Origin: Adiantum capillus-veneris
Taxonomy: Eukaryota; Streptophyta; Polypodiopsida; Polypodiales; Pteridaceae
Length of the DNA stretch: 64,000 nt
Assembly: GCA_014529385.2 (NCBI GenBank)
Contig: CM043951.1
Coordinates: 110,250,469 to 110,314,468 of the forward strand
Direction of reading: 5' to 3'
Shown here: piece by piece, positions 54,413 through 64,000 of the stretch
How the letters are laid out: every line of letters starts with the position of its first letter
Numbering within the stretch: position 1 is the first letter of the stretch
Program-made: the position numbers and the translations under genes
The notes under the pieces: generated by a model
Seen by the model: only the letters and a program-made list of their open reading frames with translations
Database searches by the model: none
What the model was told of the DNA's origin: nothing

Positions 54413-56550
54413 TAGACCTGACATTACTCCCCCTTGGAGAAGCATTTTAGTCATTGAAAAAAAAAGTGGTGAGTTCTTCCTAAGAACACTAATGTTTTTC
54501 ATAGTGGAATCCTTCATGGATCCATTTGTCCGTTTCACCGAAATATGGTTCAATAGAAGGCTCATTGAAATCAAGAAGAATATCTTGATTTTCCACATTG
54601 TTGTCCCATTACAATCCTCTTGTGTAATTGGCCCCTATCCAACATAGTGTGTATAGACTCCACTTAGAACTCACTTGAGTATGCTACATGAGTTATCACA
54701 ATTGAGATGTACCCCAAAGAGTACCTCTTTCACTTTCCATGAAAGTAACTTTTTGACGTAACTCATCACAAAGAATAAGTCCTTGACTTAATATCATTCT
54801 TCATCAGTAAACAACCCCACCATAATCGGTGTTCAAGGTTGAGAACCTCTTATTTAGCCAGGAAGAGGCTAAACTTGGTCGCAACCTGCTTTGTCGCATG
54901 GTAAGCAAACTCCAACTAGAGAGATAATCTTTCTAATTGGGTTGCTTTGTGCTAACATACGTACTAAGCATATACTTTAGCACAATATTTACACTGCTCA
55001 ACTTGCCTATCCTCTCTGGATACTGACAGTATTGAGGTGTATTTCCCCATCTTCTACAAAGAGTCCTCCAAAATGACTGGTAAACAGGGATCCCAATTTC
55101 TTACATTATTGCTCATTAATCAATATTTTTTTAGAAACAACCGTCTTGGTGAACTGTAGGGAGTTGATATACGAGCACCCAAACCGAGCCATGACCTCTA
55201 TTGGCGATTGATCGATCTACAATTACTCTCATAAAAATAGTGCACATAGAGTGCAAAATGCTTTAGAAGCTACTTATGTCATGAAACTGCATGCCACTCC
55301 AAATCCCCGTCTTTGAGAAACACTAGGGCCCATAACATTTGGTGTGCATGCATTTAGCAAAAAATAGATCCAAACCTGCATATCCATAACTGTAGTTGCC
55401 AATGCTTATGGCTAATGGTAATCTCACTGCTCATGGGAGAAGAACTGAATACCTTCCACATGAAAACCGTGCTAATCTATTCGGACCATAGTAGAATGTG
55501 AAAAATTACATCACATCTAGGTACCAAATGAACTAGTTCATTAATAGAACAAAGCTTTGCGACATGCATAAATAACCAATTTTAAAGTTGTTTAATAATA
55601 CTTGTAACCTTAACAAGTCTTACTAAGTAACCGAAAATCTCTAGCCACTAAAATTGTTTCGAATACAATGTGCTCAAATATGTTCTAATAAACGGATTTG
55701 ACCAATACCTTGGGACTTGGGCCGCAACACATAATTCAAATGATGGGCGCCACTGTCAGTCCCAAAGTCTCATATTCTCCACATGTGGAATATGTGTTAG
55801 ATAAGGTTGTCCCAGAAAGAACATCCTACAAGTATGAGATGTACTTGTATGTGGAGGTAATTGTAAACACTCTCCGACATGAGTGAGAACAACCCTCATT
55901 ATCCTTACTCCACACTGGCTAAAATGAACTCCTTGAGTTCCAAGACCATGTTGTATGCCATGTGACAAAATGTGCCAATCCAAACCCTACATGTAGGTCC
56001 ATAAATGTAGCATGCAGAAAAGTATTTTGGACATTATGGCCCAGAATACTTTTCTCCTACATGACCTTGTCCTTTCTTTGAAGATAAAAATGGATGAAAT
56101 CATTCACGTTGACACGTCCTTCTCAGAGAAGTCAAGCAAAACTTATTCAAAAATGGAATAAAGCCAAATTACATGCATACATGAAGGTTGAGCATAGTGT
56201 TCACTTACCCATAGTCACATGCACATGGCGAGATGTCCTACATGAAAAGCTATAGATTAGTTGAAAAAATTGAAAAAATAGATTAGTTGTGTGAAAAATT
56301 CTCTATGTGGTGTAGCATGGGGTTAATCGTGCAAATATTTTGTTTTTAGTCAAATGCATCACTAAATTGGTTTTGGAAGCTTGCCATGACCTAATGAACC
56401 AAGAAATATGGATGATACTTTGCCCATGTAGAATGGGTTCCTATCATCAACCTCATGTAAGGACGCTTGAAACTTCACACATATACAAAGAGTATTGAAT
56501 TTTTTTCAAAATCTTGAAAGGACAATATTATGTCTTGTTATGTTACCCAA
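54413..56550 (-). repeat. Rearranged relic of the 177-bp-LTR element family
   Basis: Begins with the last bases of the LTR and its purine-tract junction (tgacattactccccc, 54419-54434). From 54424 to about 55090 it is collinear with 56728-57390 (caaccccacc, tgacagtattgaggtgtat, aatgactggtaaac). From about 55100 to 56050 it matches 58500-59480 in reverse complement. No gene. It is an older, rearranged copy beside the intact one. Confidence 0.75.
55100..56050 (-). repeat. Inverted-repeat arm (partner of 58500-59480)
   Basis: See the partner arm. Divergence between arms is high (roughly a fifth to a quarter of positions by eye), so the duplication is old. Confidence 0.8.
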
Positions 56551-56727
56551 TGTAAGACCTAGGAGACTAAGACGTAGGATCCTCCTCCCTACCGCCCTTT
56601 ATATAGGCCTTGATCCTAGCTCTTGCCCTAAGCAGATCCCCAGTCCACACTGGTCTAGTCCAGGCCCTTGGCCTAGGTCCCTGACCCCCTAGGTTGGGCC
56701 TTGCTCCGTAGGACCCTTGTCGTGACA
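56551..56727 (-). repeat. 3' LTR of the minus-strand element
   Basis: 177 bp. TATATAAA on the minus strand at 56598-56605. Confidence 0.92.
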
Positions 56728-56955
56728 TTACTCCCCCCTTAAGGAAGAGTTTTCATCCTCGAAAACAAAAGTGGGAAGGTTCTTCTTTAGAACACTAGAA
56801 TGTTCTTTCAAGTGGCATCCTTCATGGATCCAGCTGTTTGGTTGACCGGAACACGGTTCCGCAGGAGGTTCAATGAAACCAAGAGTAACATCTTGATTTT
56901 CCATATTGTTGTCCATTTGTAACCATTTAGTGTGTAGACTCCATTTAGAACGCAC
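56728..56955 (-). pseudogene. C-terminal remnant of a gypsy-type polyprotein and purine tract
   Basis: A minus-strand frame ends ...LPTFVFEDENSSLRGE then stop at the LTR border, closely resembling the C-terminal end and purine tract of plant gypsy polyproteins (FEDENSS...GGE, then the LTR). AAGGGGGGAGTAA (minus strand, 56728-56740) is the purine tract. No upstream integrase is found, so the coding region has been lost or replaced. Confidence 0.6.
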
Positions 56956-58499
56956 ATGAGCATACTATACGAGTTATCACGACAAAGATATACCTGAAAG
57001 AGTACCGCTTTTCACTTTCTATGAAGTAACTTGCTGACCTAAATCATCAGCCAAGTGTAAGGCCTTGACTTGTTCTCAAATTGCATCAGTAAACAACCCC
57101 ACCTTGACGAGTGTCAAGGTTGAGAACCTGACTTATACATGAAGAGACTACCGAGTCGCAACATGCATTAACTGATAGTAAGTAAACTCCAAGAAGAGCA
57201 ATAAATGCTTACTAATTGGATCACTTGGTGCTTGGTGCTAAAGTACGCACTTTGCTTATCCTTCAACACAAGATTACTCTTTGTAATCCGCCTATCCCCT
57301 TGGATAACTGACAGTATTGAGGTGTATTTTCCTCACGGTTACAGACAGTTGTCCCAAATGACTGGTAAACGGGGAATCACAGTAGTGTATAACATTGGTG
57401 AGGAATCAACAATGTCCGAAATAACATGTCAGGCATAAGATGCATAAGAGCACACAGATTGGGTACACAGTTTACAAATTTAAGGAAAGTTCCTCAGCCC
57501 AGCATGCTCTTCTTCTCTCTATTATTTCTCTCAAAGAATAATGAAAACTTTCTAAGAATCTTTTGATACATGTTCTGTGTGCGAGTTAGCTTGAGCCAAG
57601 GTGCTCTAACTCTCCGCTAGAAATTGGGCAAGATGCCATCCAGATTAGTCTTCATCGGTTCAACGATTGAACACTAATTGCCACGAGGTCTATGAGCCAC
57701 ACATGCTGGCTAAGAGTCATTGTTAGATCTCGGGTAAGACCCAACTGTTGGCATTCCTTGGGTTATTGTGTTCACGATCAAACAAATCTATCCAATGGAA
57801 TACACATCAACATTAATGGACAAGCAAGAGTCTTAAAATTATGGATGTTTAGAGTGTCATTTTTGCACTACATGTTTTCAGTGCGACACTCAAGTTGAGT
57901 TTTTGATAATCTTCAACTCATAGCAGCTAATCTCTACAAGAAAGTATACATGCAGCAATCAGTTGTGACAACATGGCTATCCATAAGAGCTCGACAGTTC
58001 ACTTGTGTGGGTCTCCTGCTCTATCTATAGCACTACGGAGTGTCTATGAACATACTGTTTTGGGGTAAGACCCGGCGGGTGATTGCTACATCACCCCATA
58101 GGCATTAAGGATCACAGTTTGATCTGCATTGAGGATCACAGTTGATCTCTCCTAGTTTTACTTTCAAGGAAAGAACACACCTTTCACGTTGATTCCAATC
58201 ATTCTGTACACGGTTGACTATGTTGGTTACCGTTATCTGCTAGTTGAGCAGTTTCTACAAGGAGTCTTGCCAAGGGGTTTGACTATATAGATTCTAATCC
58301 AAGGTCTTGGATTGCAAAGGCAACAGTACCCACGGTTCCCAGTGCAATGTTGTTTGTTTTTTCAGGTAGGGGGGACGTGCTCCTCTCCATTTGAATACGG
58401 GTAAGTGAACAGTACATTCAAATCTCCAGGTACGCTTCTATTGATTTGGTGTTATTCCATTTTTAGTATGCTTTGCTTGGTTTTTCAAGACGTATAAGT

Positions 58500-59480
58500 A
58501 TGCTTGAATGTTACAGAGCCATGCCAAGGGCATGTCAGCACAAGTATTTTGGGCCAAGTGTCCAATCTAATCTTTCTGCCTTATGCTGTTACGAACCTAC
58601 TTGTAGGGTTCAATTTGGCACATGTTGTCACATGGGATAAAACATGGTCTAGGAACTCAAGGAGTTCGGTTTAGCCAGTGTGGAGCAATGAATGAGGGTC
58701 CCTCTCACTCTTGTCGTAGAGTGTTTAGAATTACCTCCACACACAAGTACATCGTGTGCTTGAAGGATGTTCTTTTTTCAGCCATCCTTAGTTGAGACAT
58801 ATTCCACATGTGGCGAATATGAGTCTCTGGGACTGACACTGGCGCCCCTATTTCAAATATGTGTCACGACAAAGTCCCTAAGTGCTGGTCAAATCTGTTT
58901 TCTAGACCATTTTCAGCACGACGTATCAGGAGCAATTTCAGTGGCTAAAAATTGTCTGATACTTACAATGACTTGTTTGGCTACAAGTATTGCTAAACAA
59001 CATTACAAATGGTTGTTTATACATATAGCAAGGCTATAAATTGTTAATGAAAAAGTTTCATTGTCTGTACTTAGAAGTGATCAATGTTTCACCTTCTATT
59101 GTGATTCAGACGTTTCAGCAAGGCTTGCAAAAGATTGCAACTGAAAGTATTTAGTTTCTTTTCAAAACTATTTACATTCCTTTTTAACGTGTGCTAGACG
59201 CATCACATTTGCCATAAGTATTTTCAAGGATCACCATGGAAATACAGGTTCGGATCTATTTTTTTGCTAATTGCATACACACTATGTGTTATAAGCCCTA
59301 GTGTTTAGCAAAGGCTGATTTGGAACGGCATGCATATTCCTTAAGTTGTTGCTTATGAAGCATTTTTCACTCTACGTGCAATATCTCTAGGAGATTACTT
59401 TTGGGTCTACTAATCACCAATAGAGGTCATGGCTCGGTTTGGGTGTTTGTGGATTTTTTCAAGTTAACCACAATGCAGCT
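58500..59480 (+). repeat. Inverted-repeat arm (partner of 55100-56050)
   Basis: Reverse complement of 55100-56050: 'acatattccacatgtgg', 'gggactgaca.tggcgccc', 'acaagtatt.ctaaacaac' and 'aatagaggtcatggctcggtttgggtg' all match the other arm. Arms are about 1 kb, separated by about 2.4 kb that includes the 3' LTR. Confidence 0.8.
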
Positions 59481-60450
59481 TCCTATAAGCATGCAACAAT
59501 CTGCCTGTATAACACTCTCATAAAGAGAGGTAAAAGAAAACGCAAGCCACAGCTTGACCCATGACCTACCATGTATGGGGTCGTGACTTTACAAAAATGA
59601 CTTAAATATGGCACTTTGCCTGTGAAATAAGTCCTAGCTTGACATCACTTATCTTGTGTCCTTGACAGAGTTGCTAGTGTAATAACGGAAGCGTATGCAA
59701 TGATGGATGTTGTACGTCCATCATACTAGTATGCCATGCATATAGATCAAGAAATTGAATGATAAGCCCTTGGCTTCAATGACAGTCTCAACTATGTGAG
59801 CCCTTGGTATATGTGCCTTGCACGATGACACTGGCATGGATACATCACAGTGCACTATTGTGTAAACTATGAGCTTATATCCACAGAGCCCAATATATGT
59901 TCCATTATCATTGATCCGAAGTCAATCGATAATAATACGGCGCATAGAGAAGCCGTGCTTCACATAACTTGGAATTAAGTAACCTTGTTCACCCACTTGT
60001 GGGCAGGTTTCTGGTAGTGTGCTCGAATCCGGCTCATAGCCATATATGTGAATAACTTGAGAGTTGTTGGATGTCCCGCTCATGCCTTCTTGGCTTGGTT
60101 TACTCGATTGCAAGTAAAAAGATAGGCTGACATGTTGCAAAGACTCCCAAGTTCATATGCTGATAGCATATTCCGAACATCGAAAACTCCTATGTTGTAT
60201 GTCTTAGAGTGAGACATACACCCAAAATGTAATCTCGGGTGAATGTGCTTGATTTAGATACTCAAGAGAAGCCATGCAGCTTCTAATTGAAAGTATTTTG
60301 TACTCAAGCCATGTTTGACTGGGGACTTCCAACTGATTAGTGATTCTTAACAAAATTAGTGCTTAAGGTTACTGTTACAAGCCGTGTTTGTACTTTGAGT
60401 GTTTAGAGCACACACACCTCGTGTGCATGGCATAATGAGCAATCACATCC

Positions 60451-60508
60451 TCATCAAAAATATAAAACAATTGCATACCTCATCAAAAATTTAAAACAAT
60501 TGCATACC
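60451..60508 (+). repeat. 29-bp tandem duplication
   Basis: tcatcaaaaatataaaacaa... occurs twice (60451 and 60480) with one base difference, inside the minus-strand element. Confidence 0.85.
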
Positions 60509-61498
60509 TCATGAATTGGGTGACGACTTGTACTACCATGTTGTTGATTTAGAGCCTTGCTTCCATGGTGTCATAGCTAACATGTACAACCTTGTCTGCA
60601 TCCATGCATGTCATGGATTTCCCGTTCAAGCCTTAATTTTGCAGTAGCTTCCTCTTGCGGCAACATATCATCCCACTGAGGGAATACGTACTTTGATCCC
60701 CCTTATCGGCTACATGGCTTCATGGCGTGGCACCTTGCCAACATGGCCTCACATGCCTTTCATCCCTGTTGGTAACATACTTGTTGCAAGGCTTCCCGCG
60801 GAGAACCTTGCACAAAGAGTAGTGGCCTTCAAAGCCACGGTTGTAGATTCAATGCCTCTCGAGAAGTCGCACTTGTGACCTTTCTCAAGAAATTGCACTT
60901 GTAATTTTTTTGCATGTGACTTTTCTGCAACCATAGCTAGGCACATGCCCATGCCTTGCGTAGCTATGCACCATGCCCAACCTGCTAACGCGATGATGGC
61001 GGGGTGTGTGCCCGGGGTGGGAATACACCCTTAAGAATATTAGGGTGGCCAACTTTAACCTTTGGGCGTCCTGAATGTGAAAGAAAAAAAAACAAAGAAA
61101 CAGGAGCTATGGCGAGCTGGGCCGACAGAGCACAAGCCTGGGGAAGATGGAGCGGCCGATATGTGGCTTAAATCCCGCGACCCCTTCTATGGGTCTTGCT
61201 TTGCTTGCCGGCACCTATTGAGGTCCTGCAGGCGCGATTTGATGCAGGTCGTTGTGCCTTCTCTCCTTGCCTTGGAGTGGCTGCACACAGCCCTGCTCCT
61301 CGGTTTCGACCTCAACCTCTGTGTAGACTCCGATCCCACAGTCTATGCGCATCACGACTTTTGCATGGAATTTTGCATCGACCTTGAATGCTTCAAGAGA
61401 AAGATAAAGAGAACCCTAGGCTAAGCATCCATGAATGGAGAGAGAGATAAAGACAGACACAAAGCATTTCCCCCCTCCTCCATAGTCCGCTCCTCCCT

Positions 61499-61513
61499 GA
61501 GCTTTGATACAAA
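61499..61513 (-). other. Primer binding site of the minus-strand element
   Basis: Minus strand TTTGTATCAAAGCTC directly after the 5' LTR: a diverged form of TTGGTATCAGAGCTC for tRNA-iMet. Confidence 0.75.
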
Positions 61514-61690
61514 TGTAAGACCTAGGAGACTAAGACGTAGGATCCTCCTCCCTACCGCCCTTTATATAGGCCTAGCTCGTAGCTCTTGCCCTAAGCGGAT
61601 CCCCAGTCCACACTGGTCCAGTCCAGGCCCCTGGCCTAGGTCCCTGACCCCCTAGGTTGGGCCTTGCCCCGTAGGACCCTTGTCCTGACA
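61514..61690 (-). repeat. 5' LTR of the minus-strand element
   Basis: 177 bp. TATATAAA on the minus strand at 61561-61568 is the likely promoter. Confidence 0.92.
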
Positions 61691-64000
61691 CCCAACCAGT
61701 GTTAATTGTCTAGACTCACGTAGTTTTTAGCAAGCAACGTTTGGGAGACGGATGGTGTGTTGGACATACATGATTGTGCAAGTCAAAGGGTCGAGTCGCA
61801 TCGTCACAAGGAAGGTTGTTAATTGTTGGGCATCCATGTCTGTCATAGTTGAGGCAAGACGATCCCAATTTGCTTTTAGCTATGAATTTACCAAGTGCCC
61901 ACATCGATGTTAGAAAAAAATCGGGGTACAATGTATTTTAACCGACAAAAATTGTAAAATCTTGGTTAGATTTTGAGCTTGGCTTGAAGAAAAACAAAAA
62001 AAATTACAGAATTTTTAGTGTAAATATCGGCAGTTCTAAACCGGGAGAATTTCAAGTTTGCCATTAATTTCTTGAGTTATAAAAAATGTATTTTCTAGCC
62101 TTGGCCCACATGCTGCTTGCTAGCGGAAGATCTATGCCCGTGTAAAGTAACGTGCATTGTGGTCCGTGTATCACCTGAAATTTTAAGGCATGGGTAGGCC
62201 TAGCCGCCTAGGGCTTTCTCTGTACATCCGATCGCCTGAACTTTAAGGTACCAAGCTCGGAGCTCATTTCAATGCCACAGAGACGAGCCTAAGCACAACC
62301 TGATCTTGAAGAGCTTCTGGTCCGGAATCCTTCGCTTGGGCTGCGCTTCAGCAAACGTGGAAACAAGGCTTTCACTGCTAAATGTTGTATCTTGGGCTGC
62401 ATCTTCAAGAACAGAAGAAGTGCTAGGAAAACAAGGGCTTTTTTATGTGAATTTAAAGCATGGGCTTCTCTACAAATGTGATCACATATGCTTGCATTCT
62501 GAAGAGAACTTGGACTGCCACACTTAAATACAAGCTATGCCCAACATGGGTAGGGTCAGGCATATGGAGCCATGCCTTCTCTTCAAATGTAATCACTTAT
62601 TCTTGCATTTCGACTGTATGTGGCATCATGCAAGACGTCCATGTGGGAAGACGATTTCATCATGAGTTAAGGGGCCTCCCCAGTGCTTGGGCATGCACTA
62701 ATTGCATGTATGCTGAGTCTCGTGCATACTTTTGAAGGCACAAGATCTTGATAGTAACCTCTGCCATGTCACCTTTGAACTTCTCTTAATTTATGTTATG
62801 CCCAAAACGGGGGTATGGCAGGAAGCTGTATGCTGTTTTCTGTGAATCCAATGGCTCCAAATGTAATCTCATATGCCTGAGTCTTGAGGGTATGTAGCAC
62901 TATGCAAGATGTTGACATGAGCAAATGAATTCATTGTGAGATTGTTAGCGAATACTTTTGAAAGATGGTAGCAAGCAACGTGGGTAAAGCAAAAATGCTG
63001 TTGGTTGTTTTCTTTGAATGCAAAGTGAGTGGTTTCTCTCATAATGCGGCTGCATATGCTCACACCTTGAAAGCCAACATTCAGCCAATGACATGAGAAG
63101 ATGCATACATAAGCACAAGTTGATCAGTATCAATATCTATGCAAATCGTGGTTCTTAGAGCAGCACAAGTTGACCAGTATCAGTAACTTTGCAAATCGTG
63201 GTTCTTAGAGCACAAGTCATTGAAAAGCTTTTGTTCTAAGATGCTTCACAAGAGGGGAGGTACTTCAAACCATTGGTCACAGGTTGCCTAGACTGAATAA
63301 AGTTACTACTTTCTCCATAAGGTTTTAGGGATACTGATGGTCTGACGGCATTCTGCGGAATGACTATGAAAAGATGTACATTGATTCAGAAATTTCCTAG
63401 TTTGGAATGTTGAAAGTGAGGGGCTCTTGGGGAAAAAGTGTTATGCGTAACATTGCTTTGGCGAACTTGAGCATGGATCAAGGTGCACTGATTGCAATAT
63501 GGGGCTAGCAAGGGTAGTGCAAGAAGTCTTCAAACAGTCGGCAATGAAGTGGGACAAGCTGGTTAGTAGGATGGTGGTCTCAACCTCCAGTATATAGAAT
63601 GGATGTTGATCTTATAAAGGAAATGTCAACGTTCAAACATATGTGCAGAAAAAGAGTATATTTTGGGACATAGTAAAGTAGGGGTGATCTATGTCACAAG
63701 TTACAATTGAGACCCACTTAGGCCAAAACATCTACACAAGTTAGACTTGCGGATCCAAAATATCAGGGTGGCATTTGAAAAGGCTTATATATATGTCCGA
63801 TGTGCTTGCATGTGTGGCACCCCCGGACATGATTAACCAAAAATGGTGGATGATGTGACGAAGTTACTTGTTTGTCTTTATGACCAATGACACCAAATAT
63901 GAAGTTTGTCAAAAGAAAAAAGAGCACTTCCAAATGGCAAGAGCATCATTTGCAAGTTTTTGAGGGAAAGGGGAGGTGTATTATGTTTGTCCAAGTATAT
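61691..64000. other. Right flank: degenerate repeats, no supported gene
   Basis: Beyond the CCCAA duplication no gene is seen. Between 62460 and 63070 a diverged repeat recurs three or four times (caaatgtgatcacatatgcttgc near 62475; caaatgtaatcacttattcttgc near 62585; caaatgtaatctcatatgcctga near 62857), spaced 110-270 bp. Frames of 60-90 codons in this part follow these repeats and have no motifs. Confidence 0.6.
63113..63212 (+). repeat. 50-bp tandem duplication
   Basis: Two units (63113-63162, 63163-63212) beginning gcacaagttga and ending gttcttagagca, with a few differences. Confidence 0.9.

Larger units (their letters stand above)
56551..61690 (-). mobile_element. Full-length LTR element with 177-bp LTRs, little coding capacity
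   Basis: LTRs 56551-56727 and 61514-61690 (TGTAAGACC to TGACA on the + strand) with 5-bp target duplication CCCAA (56546-56550; 61691-61695). Orientation is minus: a purine tract adjoins the left LTR, the tRNA primer site adjoins the right LTR, and TATATAAA reads on the minus strand in each LTR. The two LTRs differ at about ten positions (~5-6%). The 4.8-kb interior shows no protease, RT or integrase. It is probably a non-autonomous derivative of a gypsy element, judging by the C-terminal coding remnant. Confidence 0.9.

Noticed and set aside
61062-61424. 120-codon plus-strand ORF beside the 5' LTR of the minus-strand element
   Set aside because: It lies antisense in the leader of that element, has no motif, and owes its length to locally high GC content.

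Overview
This window looks like nuclear DNA of a land plant with a large, transposon-rich genome. The evidence is two CACTA (En/Spm) elements with plant-type accessory domains, Ty1/copia and Ty3/gypsy elements primed by initiator-methionine tRNA, a captured fragment of a plant-type heavy-metal-associated isoprenylated protein, GT-AG introns, and long GA/CT/CA microsatellites. The species cannot be named from sequence alone. I found no prokaryotic features and no convincing intact host gene. The only long uninterrupted gene is a retrotransposon polyprotein.

Layout. (1) 1-14,400: a decayed gypsy gag-pol (Gypsy-1, + strand) is split by a full-length CACTA element (CACTA-1, 2006-10060, TSD AAA). 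Gypsy-1 also carries an internal ~0.9 kb tandem duplication whose second copy holds a small inverted-repeat element (12308-12593). (2) 15,160-33,100: a ~18 kb field of an interspersed/tandem repeat built on the core tccaccacttgtccaagct. It is split by a young full-length gypsy element with an intact 1593-codon ORF (Gypsy-2, 16589-25364), by a broken FCP1/NIF-like phosphatase gene (28872-29627), and by a 1.3 kb element flanked by TTAA (30627-31965). (3) 33,100-41,540: mostly unassigned, decayed sequence with microsatellites, a 24-bp palindrome, a broken minus-strand ORF and a cluster of cgagttacgtgg inverted repeats. (4) 41,545-52,955: a full-length but dead copia element (TSD GTGAG) whose reverse transcriptase is interrupted by a second CACTA copy (CACTA-2, 45453-51430, TSD AAA). 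(5) 52,956-64,000: a broken gypsy pol on the minus strand, rearranged relics, and a complete minus-strand LTR element with 177-bp LTRs (56551-61690, TSD CCCAA) that has almost no coding capacity and shares ~1 kb inverted arms with the sequence to its left.

How the parts relate. The two CACTA elements are one family. CACTA-1 keeps the whole transposase gene but carries several stops and a 13-bp duplication. CACTA-2 has lost about 2 kb of the transposase and 88 bp of left-end subterminal repeats, but has a cleaner C-terminal region. Each interrupted a retrotransposon reading frame, and that frame is restored exactly if the element plus one AAA is removed, which dates the CACTA insertions after the retrotransposons. 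Both copies carry the same captured HIPP-like fragment (HMA-type CxxC and a terminal CaaX-like CRVM), so capture preceded their divergence. By eye the LTR pairs differ by about 0.5% (Gypsy-2), ~6% (copia) and ~5-6% (minus-strand element), giving a relative order of insertion. All similarity and domain calls were made by eye, without searches.
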